A stretch of 64,000 nucleotides of DNA from Prosopocoilus inquinatus (Eukaryota; Arthropoda; Insecta; Coleoptera; Lucanidae), in contig CM069871.1 in assembly GCA_036172665.1 (NCBI GenBank), forward strand, positions 806,001 to 870,000. The letters run 5' to 3'. How positions within the stretch are numbered: the stretch's first letter is position 1; each line of letters begins with the position of its first letter. Of the stretch, positions 35,276 to 47,328 are shown piece after piece. The notes under the pieces are model-generated. The model ran no database searches and had not been told where the DNA came from. It saw only the letters and a program-made list of their open reading frames with translations. A program made the translations under genes and the position numbers.

Positions 35276-35870
35276 TGGAAGTTTTATTTTAGACCGGAAT
35301 AATTAATAATTTAATTTCTGTACGGATAAATTCGAATTCCTACACTAAAAATAAATCAATAAATAAAGTGAATGTACTCGCGTGCGATTTGTAAAATATT
35401 TTTAATATCTAGACGTATTATTTTATTCATTTATTTCTTTTAATAAAACGTTTTCTGACAAAATCGATGTTCTCCTACGTCACTGTTTATCCCATTGTCG
35501 TATTCGGGGTATTCCATAAGTGTGAGTTTGGTTGCCTAATGTGGACGATCCGAGATAGATGAAATCCTTTTTCGTTTTCGTTTGCGCCGTACTTACTTTT
35601 AAAGAAACGTCGGGTTTCCGGTTGTGTTTTAAAAGGTCGCGGCGCGTCGTCATTTTTTTTTTATTTTCGTTCCGTTTCTTGTTGCTGCGGCAAATACGAA
35701 GATAATAATAATATCAAATTTACGGCCGGAATAAACTACAAACATGGCGGCAGCCTTGCCAGAAATATTACTTCTGGCAATATCGATCAAATACTGTAAA
35801 GTTCCGTGTCAAGGAAAATTCATCGCGTACACGTTGGCACCACCACCACCCAACGAGAATTTCTTTTCTT
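35276..35870. repeat. 1.14 kb tandem unit, truncated copy 3
   Basis: Copy 3 matches copies 1 and 2 up to AAACTACAAAC near 35743. It then carries an extra ~70 bp segment with a perfect 9 bp hairpin (TTGCCAGAA-ATATTAC-TTCTGGCAA, 35756-35780) before TTCATCGCGTACACGTTGGC resumes. It stops after a short CCACCACC run, so the 143 bp satellite portion is absent. Confidence 0.85.
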
Positions 35871-36612
35871 TATTACCTCGGCCCCGTTTCTACTCAATTT
35901 GACAAGTTCGCTGGGGAAGGGGGGGATTAATACAGAATTCGAATTAGTATAAATAAATTTTGCTTGATTTATATTATTTAATCGGTGGGATAAACTCCTT
36001 TTATACTGTTCTGGGTAGAAGTAGGTGGGTAGGTAGGTATCTTGTTTGTTGTCGTTAGCCTCGAAGTACTTCCCTTCGAATCAGTTATTTGTTCAGATCC
36101 GGGCGGGATTGCGCCACGGTGATATATTCGGCCTTATCAAAACGTTTGACTGCCTCGAGCCACTTGCCTTTATGTTAATAACCCTTTTGTAGTTCTGTTT
36201 ACCTATATTTATCATTCCCTTCAGCCGTCTAAATAGCACGGGCGTGCGTTTCCTCCTGGATCTCCCCCTCGCGCCCCCTTTCCCCGTCATCTTTTGCGCG
36301 AGCTCAATTTCGAAGGTCCCCAATTCCCTCTCTCGGATGTATATACAAAAATATAATTACGGATGGGGCGGCGGTTGTAAATTGAATAATGAACGACGCG
36401 AAATTGACGCTAGGAGAATTTGTTTTTGTTCAGGTGGCAGTCGTGAAACGAAACGTTAAATATTGATTTTGGTGTTAATTCAGACCCCTTGAATAATTTA
36501 GCACTTTACAATATGCCGTGCAATACGATAATTTTATCGAAAATTTGCTTTCGTAATTTTGTGCTGTTGAAATTGATGCTAGAAAGAAAAACGAGCGATA
36601 CGCGAAAAACGA
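35871..36612. other. Single-copy DNA; no gene recognised
   Basis: Mixed AT-rich and moderately GC-rich sequence, with GGTGGGTAGGTAGGTA near 36025 and a C-rich patch around 36260-36290. No conserved domain, RNA gene or transposon end was recognised. Confidence 0.4.
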
Positions 36613-38608
36613 GCAATACGTAAAGGAAAATCAAAACACTGAGCAGGCAAGTTCGATAAAGAAAGAAGAAAAGTTCACCTTAATATAGTGATATTAATTA
36701 AAATAAGTTAAGTTTCCAAGATAATCGGGGCGAAGGACGGCTACCCTCTACGCAGACGCGGTCCAGGTCCAGAGGAACGCCAAAAGTTCGCAGAAATTTG
36801 AATAGGTCACGAGCTCCGAGAGTAATTACCTTAAATTGGTTCTAAATTGTACTAACAAGCAATTCTGCAAAATTTATCTGTCAAACGATATACGCGGTAC
36901 AAACCTAGAAACCAGAAATTTGAAGTTTTTGAATATAAGTTCCAAACTGCGCATGTTACGTGACATATGCCCGATTTCTTCACCTCCAGATAAATTTATC
37001 CGCCAGGTATTATCCTTGGAAACCATTGTATCGATAATAGTTTCGGAGGATATTACCTGGTAGATAAATTTATCAAGAGGTGAAGAAATCGGGCATTATT
37101 CACAGGTTTGTTGTTGTTGTTTGTCCTGGTGAACCGCCTTCCATTGCCGGATGGCTTCGCGTTAATCAATTAATTTCAATGCCTTTCGATTTATTAAACG
37201 ATTGCCCATCGAGTAAGCCATGCTTTTCCATTAATCGATTACTTTAATCGATCGCTTTTCCTGCACGTGACTCTCCATTAATTCAACGTTTTCTTTTTTT
37301 TGATAATCCTTTGTTTTTCTGGCCTTCATCGTTAATTCAGCGCTTCTCACTTCTCCATTAATTGTTTTCCGCTGATCATCGAATGATTCATTGTTTTCGT
37401 TACGAAGCGATCGCCTTTCACGTGTCAGTTGCACTAAATTGATCGATTACTTTCCAACGCTTTTAAATCGATTGACTGTTACTTGCTAAAATCAATTTAT
37501 TTCCTATCCATTAATCGATTGCCTTCCCTGCCCGTTTGATCTCCAGCAATCCAACGCTTTCAAATCGACTGAATGCTATTGTTATTTTTTTATTATCTGC
37601 CTGTTTTAGTATTTCTCATTGCATTACTGATTGTTTTCCATTGCTTTACAATTCATTTACTGTTATTTATTACCCGATTATTCTCCATTAATTGCCTTAA
37701 TCAGAGTTTCTCGATTGATTGATGCCTATCCGTTAACGAATGGTCTTGCATTAATTAGTTCAATGTTTCTTAATCGATTGCTTTCCACTAATCGATTGCT
37801 CTCCACTAATCGATTGCTTTCCAATTGTTTTAAATCGACTGTCCCTTATTTCTTATCCGATTATTGAATATGAATGGTTTTGCATTAATTAATACAATGT
37901 TTCTTAATCGATTGCTTTCCACTAATCGACTGTTGCTTTCCAATTCTGTTAAATCGACTGATTGTTATTTATTATCCGATTATTTTCCATTAACCACCCT
38001 CAATTGATTGATAGCTATCCATTAATGAATGGTTTTGCAATAATTAGCTTAATGTTTCTTGATCGATTGCTTTCCACTAATCGATTATTGCTTTCCAATT
38101 TTATTAAATCGACTCTTGATTGGTTTCCATTAACTGCCTTATTCAGCGTTCCTCAATTGATTGAAGGCTGTTTATTAATTAAAGTTTCTCGATCCACTGC
38201 TTTCCACTAATCGATTGCTTTCCAATTGTTTTAAATCGACCGTCTGTTATTTATTACCCGATCATTTTCCATTAATCGTCTTATTCGGCGTTTCTCAATT
38301 GATTGATACTTATCCATTAACGAATGATTTTGCGTTAAAATTAGTTCAATGTTTCTCGATCGATTGCTTTCAACTAATCGATTGCTTTTTCCAATTCTTT
38401 TAGTGTTTCGATTGATTGCTTTCCATTAATCGATTTTCCTGTCGATTTTAACTGTTTGCCTGTTCATCGACGAGCGTGTTGCTTGAAAGCGACTGCGTTA
38501 AAAAGTTGAGTTGTTCATTGAACGCTCGATTAAAAAAAGAAAAATTCAATTTCTCGACACAAGCGACTTAATTTTTTTAATCCAAGATCCGAAACTTTCA
38601 GACCCTCA
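36613..38608. repeat. Large tandem segment, copy 1 (~2.0 kb)
   Basis: Begins GCAATACGTAAAGGAAAATC, then GAGCAGGCAAGTTCGATAAA, a GGACGGCTACCC...GGTCCAGGTCCAGA stretch, and a foldback element at 36969-37094. It ends with a long array (about 37130-38450) in which ATTAATCGATTGCTTTCC-type phrases recur in 130-170 bp submonomers anchored by TTGCATTAATTAGTTCAATG. Copies 2 and 3 follow at 38609 and 41380. Frames in the sub-array are phase-shifting by-products. Confidence 0.92.
36969..37094. mobile_element. Foldback MITE (GATAAATTTATC family), copy in segment 1
   Basis: The whole ~126 bp is one palindrome: GCCCGATTTCTTCACCTCC, then GATAAATTTATC, then GCCAGGTATTATCCTTGGAA, then a centre with TATCGATA (37029-37036), then the complementary arm ending GAGGTGAAGAAATCGGGC. 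Other copies are at 10859, 38978, 41749, 60433 and 60847. It is non-autonomous and non-coding. No clear target-site duplication is visible because this copy and those at 38978 and 41749 multiplied with the surrounding segment. Confidence 0.85.
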
Positions 38609-41379
38609 GCAATACGTAAAAGAAAATCGAAACACCGAGCAGGCAAGTTCGATAAAGAAAGAGGAAAAGTTCACCTTAATATAGTGAAATTAATTAAAAT
38701 AAGTTAAGTTTCCAAGTTAATCGAGGCGAAGGACGGCTACCCTTTACGCAGACGCGGTCCAGGTCCAGAACGCGTGAGTCAAGGAACGCCAGAAGTTCGC
38801 AGAAAAGTGAATAGGTCACGAGCTCTGAGAATAATTACCTTAATTTGGATCTAAATTGTACTACCAAGCAATTCTGCAAAATCTACCTGTCAAACAATAT
38901 ACGCGATACAAAGCTAGAAATCAGAAATTTGAAGTTTTTGAATATAAGTTCCAAACTGCGCATGTTACCTGACATATGCCCGATTTCTTCACCTCCAGAT
39001 AAATTTATCCGCCAGGTATTATCCTTGGAAACCATTGTATCGATAATAGTTTCCGAGGATATTACCTGGTAGATAAATTTATCAAGAGGTGAAGAAATCG
39101 GGCATTATTCACAGGTTTGTTGTTGTTGTTTGTCCTGGTTAACCGCCTTCCATTGCCGGATGGCTTCGCGTTAATCAATTAATTTCAATGCCTTTCGATT
39201 TATTAATCGATTGCCCATCGAGTAAGCCATGCTTTTCCATTAATCGATTACTTTAATCGATCGCTTTTCCTGCACGTGACTCTCCATTAATTCAACGTTT
39301 TCTTTTTTTTGATAATCCTTTGTTTTCCTGGCCTTCATCTTAATTCAGCGCTTCTCACTTATCCATTAATTATTTTCCGCTGATCATCGAATGATTCGTT
39401 GTTTTCGTTACGAAGCGATCGCCTTTCACTTGTCAATTGCACTAAATTGATCGATTACTTTCCAACGCTTTTAAATCGATCGATTGTTACTTGCTAAAAT
39501 CAATTTATTTCGTATCCATTAATCGATTGCCTTCCCTGCCCGTTTGATCTCCAGCAATCCAACGCTTTCAAATCGACTGAATGCTATTGTTATTTTTTTA
39601 TTATCTGCCTGTTTTACTATTTCTCATTGCATTACTGATTGTTTTCCATTGCTTTACAATTCATTTACTGTTATTTATTACCCGATTATTCTCCATTAAT
39701 TGCCTTAATCAGAGTTTCTCGATTGATTGATGCCTATCCATTAACGAATGGTCTTGCATTAATTAATTCAATGTTTCTCGATCGATTGCTTTCCATTAAG
39801 AGATTCAGGCTTTCCGATTCTTTTAAATCGACTGTCTGTTATTTATTAGTCGATTATTTTCCATTAGTCACCTTATTTGGCGTTTCTCAATTGATTGGTA
39901 CCTATCCATTAAATAATGGTTTTGCATTAATTAGTTCAATGTTTCTTAATCGATTGCTTTCCACTAATCGATTGCTCTCCACTAATCGATTGCTTTCCAA
40001 TTGTTTTAAATCGACTGTCCCTCATTTCTTATCCGATTATTGAATATGAATGGTTTTGCATTAATTAATACAATGTTTCTTAATCGATTGCTTTCCACTA
40101 ATCGACTGTTGCTTTCCAATTCTGTTAAATCGACTGATTGTTATTTATTATCCGATCATTTTCTATTAACCGCCCTCAATTGATTGATACCTATCCATTA
40201 ATGAATGATTTTGCATTAATTAGTTCAATATTTCTCAATCGATTGCTTTCCATTAATCGATTCAAGCTTTCCGAGTTCATTTAAATCGACTGACTGTTAT
40301 TTATTATCCGATTATTTTCCATTAACCGCCTTATTCAGCGTTCCCCAATTTATTGATAGCCATCCATTAATGAACGATTTTGCATTAATTAGTTCAATGT
40401 TTCTCGATCGATTGCTTTCCATTAATCGATTCAAGCTTTCCGAATTCTTTTAAATCTACTGACTTACTTATTATCCGATTATTTTCCGTTAACCGCCCTC
40501 AATTGATTGATACCTACCCATTAATGAATGATTTTGCATTAATTAGTCAATGTTTCTGGATCGATTGCTTTCCATTCATCGATTGTTACTTTCCAAATGC
40601 TTTAAATCGACTGTCTGTTATTTATTGCCCGATCATATTCCATTAACCGCCTTACTGATTGATAGCTATCCATTAATGAATGGTTTTGCATTAATTAGCT
40701 TAATGTTTCTTGATCGATTGCTTTCCACTAATCGATTATCGCTTTCCAATTTTATTAAATCGACTCCTGATTGGTTTCCATTAACTGCCTTATTCAGCGC
40801 TCCTCAATTGATTGAAGGCTGTTCATTAATTAAAGTTTCTCGATCCACTACTTTCCACTAATCGATTGCTTTCCAATTGTTTTAAATCGACTGTCCCTTA
40901 TTTCTTATCCGATTACTGAATAAGAATGGTTTTGCATTAATTAATTCAATGTTTCTCGATCGATTGCTTTCCAATAATCGATTGTTGCTTTCCAATTCTT
41001 TTAAATCGACCGTCTGTTATTTATTACCCGATCATTTTCCATTAATCGTCTTATTCGGCGTTTCTCAATTGATTGATACTTATCCATTAACGAATGATTT
41101 TGCGTTAAAATTAGTTCAATGTTTCTCGATCGATTGCTTTCAACTAATCGATTGCTTTTTCCAATTCTTTTAGTGTTTCGATTGATTGCTTTCCATTAAT
41201 CGATTTTCCTGTCGATTTTAACTGTTTGCCTGTTCATCGACGAGCGTGTTGGTTGAAAGCGTCTGCGTTAAAAAGTTGAGTTGTTCATTGAACGGTCGAT
41301 TAAAAAAAAAACAAATTCAATTTTTCGACAGAAGCGACTTAATTTTTTTAATCCAAGATCCGAAACTTTCAGACCCTCA
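38609..41379. repeat. Large tandem segment, copy 2 (~2.8 kb)
   Basis: The same module order as copy 1, with the foldback at 38978-39103 and the ATCGATT-rich sub-array at about 39140-41230. It is about 775 bp longer than copy 1, because the sub-array has more 130-170 bp submonomers (anchors near 39752, 39921, 40054, 40210, 40380, 40530, 40687, 40935 and 41099). Both the first part and the final 200 bp are closely similar to copy 1. Confidence 0.92.
38978..39103. mobile_element. Foldback MITE (GATAAATTTATC family), copy in segment 2
   Basis: Nearly identical to the copy at 36969, including TATCGATA at the centre. It was carried along by segment duplication rather than inserted independently. 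Confidence 0.85.
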
Positions 41380-41893
41380 GCAATACGTAAAAGAAAATCG
41401 AAACACTGAGCAGGCAAGTTCGATAAAGAAAGAAGAAAAGTTTACCTTAATATAGTGAAATTAATTAAAATAAGTTAAGTTTCCAAGTTAATCGGGGCGA
41501 AGGACGGCTACCCTCTACGCAGACGCGGTCCAGGTCCAGAACGCGTGAGTCAAGGAACGCCAGAAGTTCGTAGAAACGTGAATAGGTCACGAACTCCGAG
41601 AATAATTACCTTCAATTGGATCTAAATTATACTACCAAGCAATTCTGCAAAATCTATCTGTCAAACGATATACGCGGTCCAAACCTAGGAACCAGAAATT
41701 TGAAGTTTTTGAACGTAAGTTCGAAACTGCACACGTTACCTGGCATATGCCCGATTTCTTCACCTCCAGATAAATTTATCCGCCAGGTATTATCCTTGGA
41801 AACCATTGTATCGATAATAGTTTCCGAGGATACTACCCGGTAGATAAATTTATCAAGAGGTGATTATTCTCAGGTTCGTTGTTGTTTGTCCTG
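41380..41893. repeat. Large tandem segment, truncated copy 3
   Basis: Repeats the first ~500 bp of the segment, through the foldback and a short TTGTTGTTTGTCCTGG tail, then enters single-copy DNA. It lacks the ATCGATT-rich sub-array. Confidence 0.88.
41749..41863. mobile_element. Foldback MITE (GATAAATTTATC family), clipped right end
   Basis: The left arm and the TATCGATA centre are intact. The right arm stops at GAGGTGA; the final AGAAATCGGGC is deleted and the sequence continues directly into TTATTCTCAGG, the flank seen in the other segment copies. Confidence 0.8.
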
Positions 41894-43877
41894 GCCGCTG
41901 TGTGTCACCTAAATCAGGCCATTGCCAATAGTTTTTGTGCTAACTCTGGACAAAACTCTTACTTTTTCGAAACCGTTCGCCCTCTGGTTATTTAGGTCAG
42001 TTTCTGTATAACTCGCTGCCTCTACCGGGCAAGTGGCAATCTTCAATTCACCCGTTTCATCGAGTTACTCGCCAAAGTATTGAGGTAATAATTTTTTTAT
42101 CTCGACACCATTGTTACTCATCATGGTCGCCAATGTGATACGAATTTTTCGATGAAAATAAGATATCACTGTCCATCCTCGTTACGTAAATTGCCCTAAA
42201 CCTTAACGTTCTTTATGCAGTTACTGAAACCGCAGCGTCACTATTTCGCTCCAATTTTAAAGAGCGATTGGGTTTTATAACCTCTTACGGACGCTAGCTG
42301 AATCTCGATCGAAGTTTATGTTTGCTTGTCAAGGTCACTTGTTTTGCCATACAAAACCCGTGTTGGTTTCTTGTTTCTCCGTTGAACTGACTTGGTGAGT
42401 TTCCCTACATTTTTTTACTTTCGAATTTTACTAATTCAATTTAATTAATTTCACTTTAACTATTTAAATATGACTTAACTTAAACCCAATAGCTAGTTTT
42501 TGCTAGTTTTGAATATTTTGTTAAGGTTTTCAATTAATTAATTAATTTTTTTTTTTGGAACTGTTAATGATCATTGTGAGACGATAGGAAATTTCCGTAC
42601 GTACGTAAAATTGTAAGTAAAAAGTTTTTTTAATCTTGACCCGGACAGAATTATTTTTTTAATTGATTGTTAAAAAAAGAATTTGTTTCTGTTCAGTTAG
42701 TAATCTCCAAATTAATGCGCGCAACGTACGGTTACGAATACAACAAGACAGTTTTTCTGTAAAGCCTTTTGAGAACCAGAAACGAACCTGATCTGACCCT
42801 TATTGTCTGCTTAGTGGCTGCTAGTCTTTTGAAAAAAGTGCCCGCAACGAATTGCCACTGCTTTCTATGTTGTTACCATCACCAGCTTAATAAAATACAT
42901 TAAGCTTAGATGGCTCTGTTGCTCCACTTGCAGTTAAAACGGCTTACCAGGGAAGACTGGATAGAACGAAATGACTATTTTCATTCAACCAACTTTACAG
43001 TTGGGTATCTCGAATGAGAATGAGCGTTTCGGGTTGGATTTTGTGATGCAATCTCAGACGTCTCAGCGGATACGATGATGTAATCCGCCCGGAAGATTAA
43101 TTTTGCATTTCACCTTTGAAGTTTGCCGCGGGGGGAATTTTCCATGCAGTTTCTTTTTTCTCTCTGCACGGCTGATCTCCGATAGTTTGACTGCTTCTCA
43201 CTGTTTACATTACTTGTGCTTAATTAACGTGGCGCTTTGATTGAAATCGGATGATAATGATCGGGAGTTAGTTCATCGCTGAGTCCACACTTATTATAGT
43301 TTCATTGCTACAAGATTGGTTTGCTGATGGTCAATCGATCCTTTCATAAAGATTTATAATTTCAATAAAATCCCACCGCTGCCACCAATTCGTAACGTAC
43401 GCACGGGGTTGAAGAGGTAACTCAGAGAAGAAAATAAAAGAAATCTTTGTTTTAAGCGGAATAACAGAAATTGAAACTTGACACAGTTATTGAATTGCTT
43501 AAATAATAAAGCACTCTAAGAATTCTACCCATTTGACTCGAAAGAAATATTTGTAGGCTTCTTTATTTATAACTTTCGGAAAAGTAAGAATGTGATGGCT
43601 GCGACCACCAGATTTTGACCATCGGGAGAAACCAATGATACAAATGAATCATCGAACGTTAATTCAAGTACAGAAGTGCATCAAAATCTATTTTTCGGTA
43701 GGCCTGTCATATCTGTTGATTACTTGGGCGAATATTGTCACGACGGGAGTTTTTCGTAAGAAATAATAAAAAGAAATTATTAAAGCACGGGCTTGTGAAA
43801 TCGAGGGCAAGTTCAACAGTGTCGGAATGTAATTACAATAATTGAGGTAGCCCGATATAACACGGTTCATATTTCAT
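41894..43877. other. Single-copy DNA; no gene recognised
   Basis: No tandem structure is visible. One TCAAGGTCA occurs near 42329. 42400-42680 is AT-rich with T-runs; 43080-43450 has mixed composition. No coding frame longer than about 60 codons with a recognisable motif was found. Confidence 0.4.
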
Positions 43878-45268
43878 AATAAAGCGTCGGCAGAATCGCG
43901 GCAACTGGGGCAAGCGATTACATCAAGTGATTCAAAGAACGCAGGGCATATTACGAATAACGCAATGCGCGAATAATAAACAAAAATTGCGTGTAAAAAG
44001 TGCTGGACGACAGTCGAGCTAGGAGCGACTCCGGTGGGCATTAGTGCCAACTGTAAGAAGGGGTGACGCCCGCACAGTCGAGCTAGGAGCGACTCCGGTA
44101 GGCATTAGTGCCAACTGTAAGAAGGGGAGCCACCCGCACAGTCGAGCCAGGAGCGACTCCGGTGGGCGTTAGTGCCAGACAACTCGAAGAAGGGGAGCCG
44201 CCTAGAACCATCCCAGCTACCAAGGACGCTGTTCCCGATCACCATTATCCTGAGGTTGATTGTAGGACGAGAGTCGTTCTCTTATACACATTGGCTGACC
44301 AATCAGAGGTTTAAGCATCACCACCTCGTCGATTGTAGGACGAGAGTCGTTTTTTTATACACATTGGCTGACCAATCAGCGGTTTAAGCGTCACCATCTC
44401 ATTCCGTGTCATGTATAATAAAGCGTCGTGGTAACTGGGGCAAGCGATTACATCAAGTGATTCAAAGAACACAGGGCATATTACGAATAACGCAATGCGC
44501 GAATAAACAAAAAATGCGTGTAAAAAATGCTGGACGACAATCGAGGTTGGAGCGACTCCGGTAGGCATTAGTGCCAACTGTAAGAAGGGAGCCACCCGCA
44601 CAGTCGAGCCAGGAGCGACTCCGGTAGGCGTTAGTACCAGACAACTCCAAGAAGGGGAGCCGCCCAGAACCATCCCAACTACCAAGGACGCTGTTCCCGA
44701 GATCACCATTATCCTGAGGTTGATTGTAGGACGAGAGTCGTTCTCTTATACACATTGGCTGACCAATCAGCGGTTTAAGCATCACCACCTCGTCGATTGT
44801 AGGACGAGAGTCGTTTTCTTATACACATTGGCTGACCAATCAGCGGTTTAAGCGTCACCACCTCATTCCGTGTCATGTATAATAAAGCGTTGCGTCAACT
44901 GGGGCAAGCGATTACATCAAGTGATTCAAAGAACACAGGGCATATTACGAATAACGCAATGCGCGAATAAACAAAAATTGCGTGTAAAAAATGCTGGACG
45001 ACAATCGAGGTTGGAGCGACTCCGGTGGGCATTAGTGCCAACTGTAAGAAGGGGTGACGCCCACACAGTCGAGCCAGGAGCGACTCCGGTGGGCGTTAGT
45101 GCCAGACAACTCGAGGAAGGGGAGCCGCCCAGAACCATCCCAGCTACCAAGGACGCTGTTCCCGAGATCACCATTATCCTGAGGTTGATTGTAGGACGAG
45201 AGTCGTTCTCTTATACACATTGGCTGACTAATCAGCGGTTTAAGCGTCACCACCTCATTCCGTGTCGT
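43878..45268. repeat. Nested tandem repeat, three units (539 and 464 bp spacing)
   Basis: Units begin AATAAAGCG at 43878, 44417 and 44881. Inside each are two sub-repeats. One is a ~62-66 bp phrase (CAGTCGAGCCAGGAGCGACT, CCGGTGGGCATTAGTGCCA, CTGTAAGAAGGGG), present two or three times per unit. The other is a ~76 bp phrase (TTGATTGTAGGACGAGAGTC, TTATACACATTGGCTGACC, AATCAGCGGTTTAAGC), present once or twice. Each 76 bp phrase holds the inverted pair ATTGG-CTGA-CCAAT, altered in the last copy. Frames up to 168 codons cross the units on both strands but match no family. Confidence 0.9.
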
Positions 45269-46699
45269 GTTTCTGAATTGTGGTCGTTGTATGCCGATAA
45301 TACCCAACAGAAGTCTTCTATTTGTTTTTCTTGCAAGCTCGCTCCTTATAAGAATTGTGCCTTCATGCACCTATAAGCGCGACTAGCGACCAACCGTAAC
45401 ATGTTTAAGGTGACCGTGACTCGTTGAGCAAGCAATCATGACGTGGTAGAGGCTCCGACCCTAACGGTAGCTCTTTGAAAAATACGGTATTGTCTATTTT
45501 TCCTTTAAATTTTATTTGTTTGAGTGAAGATTAATTATGCAAATGGTATGTAATCGGGATCGGTGAAACAAATGTTTGTTTTTGTTTTGTTTCTCGTCGA
45601 CAGCAGGAGTTTATCGATTCAGGCGGAACCGTAACATCCCCGAACGGAAAAGTAATTTCGAATTCGGGCGTCCCCGGTCGAATTTGGCTTGCGTCGCTTA
45701 AAACAGCGAAGAAATTAGGATAAACACCTCCGGTGCGCCCGTCCCGCCAGGATTTCGCGAATTTATGCATAACGCGGGCGCGAAAAACTCGAGCGGCGCC
45801 CATGCATAATTCATGAATTTTTACGGGCGATACTCCGGGGGGGTGCATATTTTGCGTGTGCACTTCTTAAGCTGTCACCGGTTCGTCTTACAATCGGATT
45901 TGATGTCCCGTTGTGTCGCCCCAAAGTGGCGGCAAATCGATTCTGTTAACGTGGCGGTTTTTCTTTGTTTTTTTTTTCCCCAAATTGGAAGGGCGCGCGG
46001 GAAGAAGAAAGCTTTTACACGAAAAGCGACGGTACTCTTAAAATATAAATTTGGGCCTTTTAGGGGCAGACAATTTTATTTTTCGCTGCCTTTTCGTCTT
46101 ACTTTTAAATTCTCTTTGCAGTAATTATGATATTTATCTGTAACTTTACACATAAGGAATAAATTATTGCCGTCTCACTTTAACTTACTCTTTTGCCAAA
46201 ACCTTTTTGGTTTTGTAAGATTCGAATTGCAATGAAATTTCCTTTTGTTTGCAATGTGTGGCCAAAATCACCTAAATTTGTACCTAAATCAGAACAAACT
46301 GCATTAAAATGAGGTTTGGGGAACTCATCAAAATTTTAACGAATTCAATTAAAAATGAGATTAAACTGAGAGAGGAACCCAGTTGGCTTAAGGGATGGTT
46401 TATCTCTACCGACTACTTGTTTGCAAGGTGCGTTCAAGTATTTAAAAAAACATTGTGACGTGTAACTTTTTAGAGGCAGGAACATCTTTATCTTAATCTG
46501 ATTCCTTAAGATCAAGGCTAATCTAATATTTATGTTGAATATTTATTTTACTTTTGCAAACGTTAGACAGGTCTAAAACACACGCTTGTGAACGGTGGGC
46601 CGCAAAAACCACAGACATTTTGCTCGAACATCGAAAGTGTGGGTTTCTAAAAAAATAAAGACAGTTAAATGACAATGTTAATTAAAATAAAAACGTGTT
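45269..46699. other. Single-copy DNA with a GC-rich island
   Basis: 45620-46020 is GC-richer, with GCGGGCGCG, GCATAATTCATGAATTTTTA and ATGCATAA strings that could be regulatory. 46100-46699 is AT-rich. No exon, RNA or transposon was recognised. Confidence 0.35.
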
Positions 46700-47328
46700 G
46701 GACGACCCTCACCTTCAGGAGAAGGTTCCTAATTGAGGTTAAAGGTCAAAGATCAATACAGAATCCAAGAGATTCTGTAAGTTCAGTAGGTTTTAAAACT
46801 CCCCAAGGTCAATAGAATCTGTAGTTTTACAAGGCCTTAAAGGCCACTTCTTTTCATTACAGCTTTAGTCCTTGCGAAACAAGCTTTCCGTGACCTTGTG
46901 CAAAAGGCAAATGAGTTAAAAGGATCTTGTCTCGAACTGAATCATTCCAGTCGATGATCAATTTCAAAGATCTCCAAGACCAACAGGACCTGTCGCTTCG
47001 CAAAGTCATAAAGATCTCTAATATTAAGTTCAAAAGATCTTAAAGATCGGTGAGATTGCGAGAAACAAGGTTCAGATGGTCTTAAACTCCACTTCGTTTT
47101 GCTTGATACGCATATTTATTTGGGTTTTGTGAAGCGAGCTTTCGATGGCTTTGAGGTCTTGTACCAAATCGATCAAATTCAAAAATCATCAAGACCAAGA
47201 GTAAAGATCGCTAGGCTCAACGAGATCTGTAAGCTTTTAGTCGATTAAGTTCGAAACGTCGTGTTGCGTCGCGATGACCAAGAGAAGAGGTGACAAGATC
47301 TTAAAGATCAGTAAGATTTGGATGATCT
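46700..47328. repeat. Degenerate left flank of the 181 bp satellite
   Basis: Diverged relatives of the satellite's phrases are scattered here (AAGATCTCCAAGACCAA, AAAGATCTTAAAGATC, CATCAAGACCAAGAG). They alternate with a longer module, CCACTTC.TTTT, then GCGA.CAAGCTTTC.GTGACCTTG, near 46850-46900 and 47090-47150. The same long module follows the array at about 55590-55650. This suggests that the 181 bp monomer arose inside an older, longer repeat. Confidence 0.7.

Noticed and set aside
29287..35292. Repeated 60-118 codon frames in the 143 bp satellite
   Set aside because: They begin mostly at TTG, run from one unit into the next in a shifted phase and exist only because the repeat is nearly identical between units.
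37231..41173. Leu/Ser-rich frames in the ATCGATT array
   Set aside because: They follow the submonomer period, break at random between copies and have no family resemblance.
44870..45376. 168-codon frame, longest in the window
   Set aside because: It lies almost wholly in the nested tandem repeat, has competing frames on the opposite strand and resembles no protein family.
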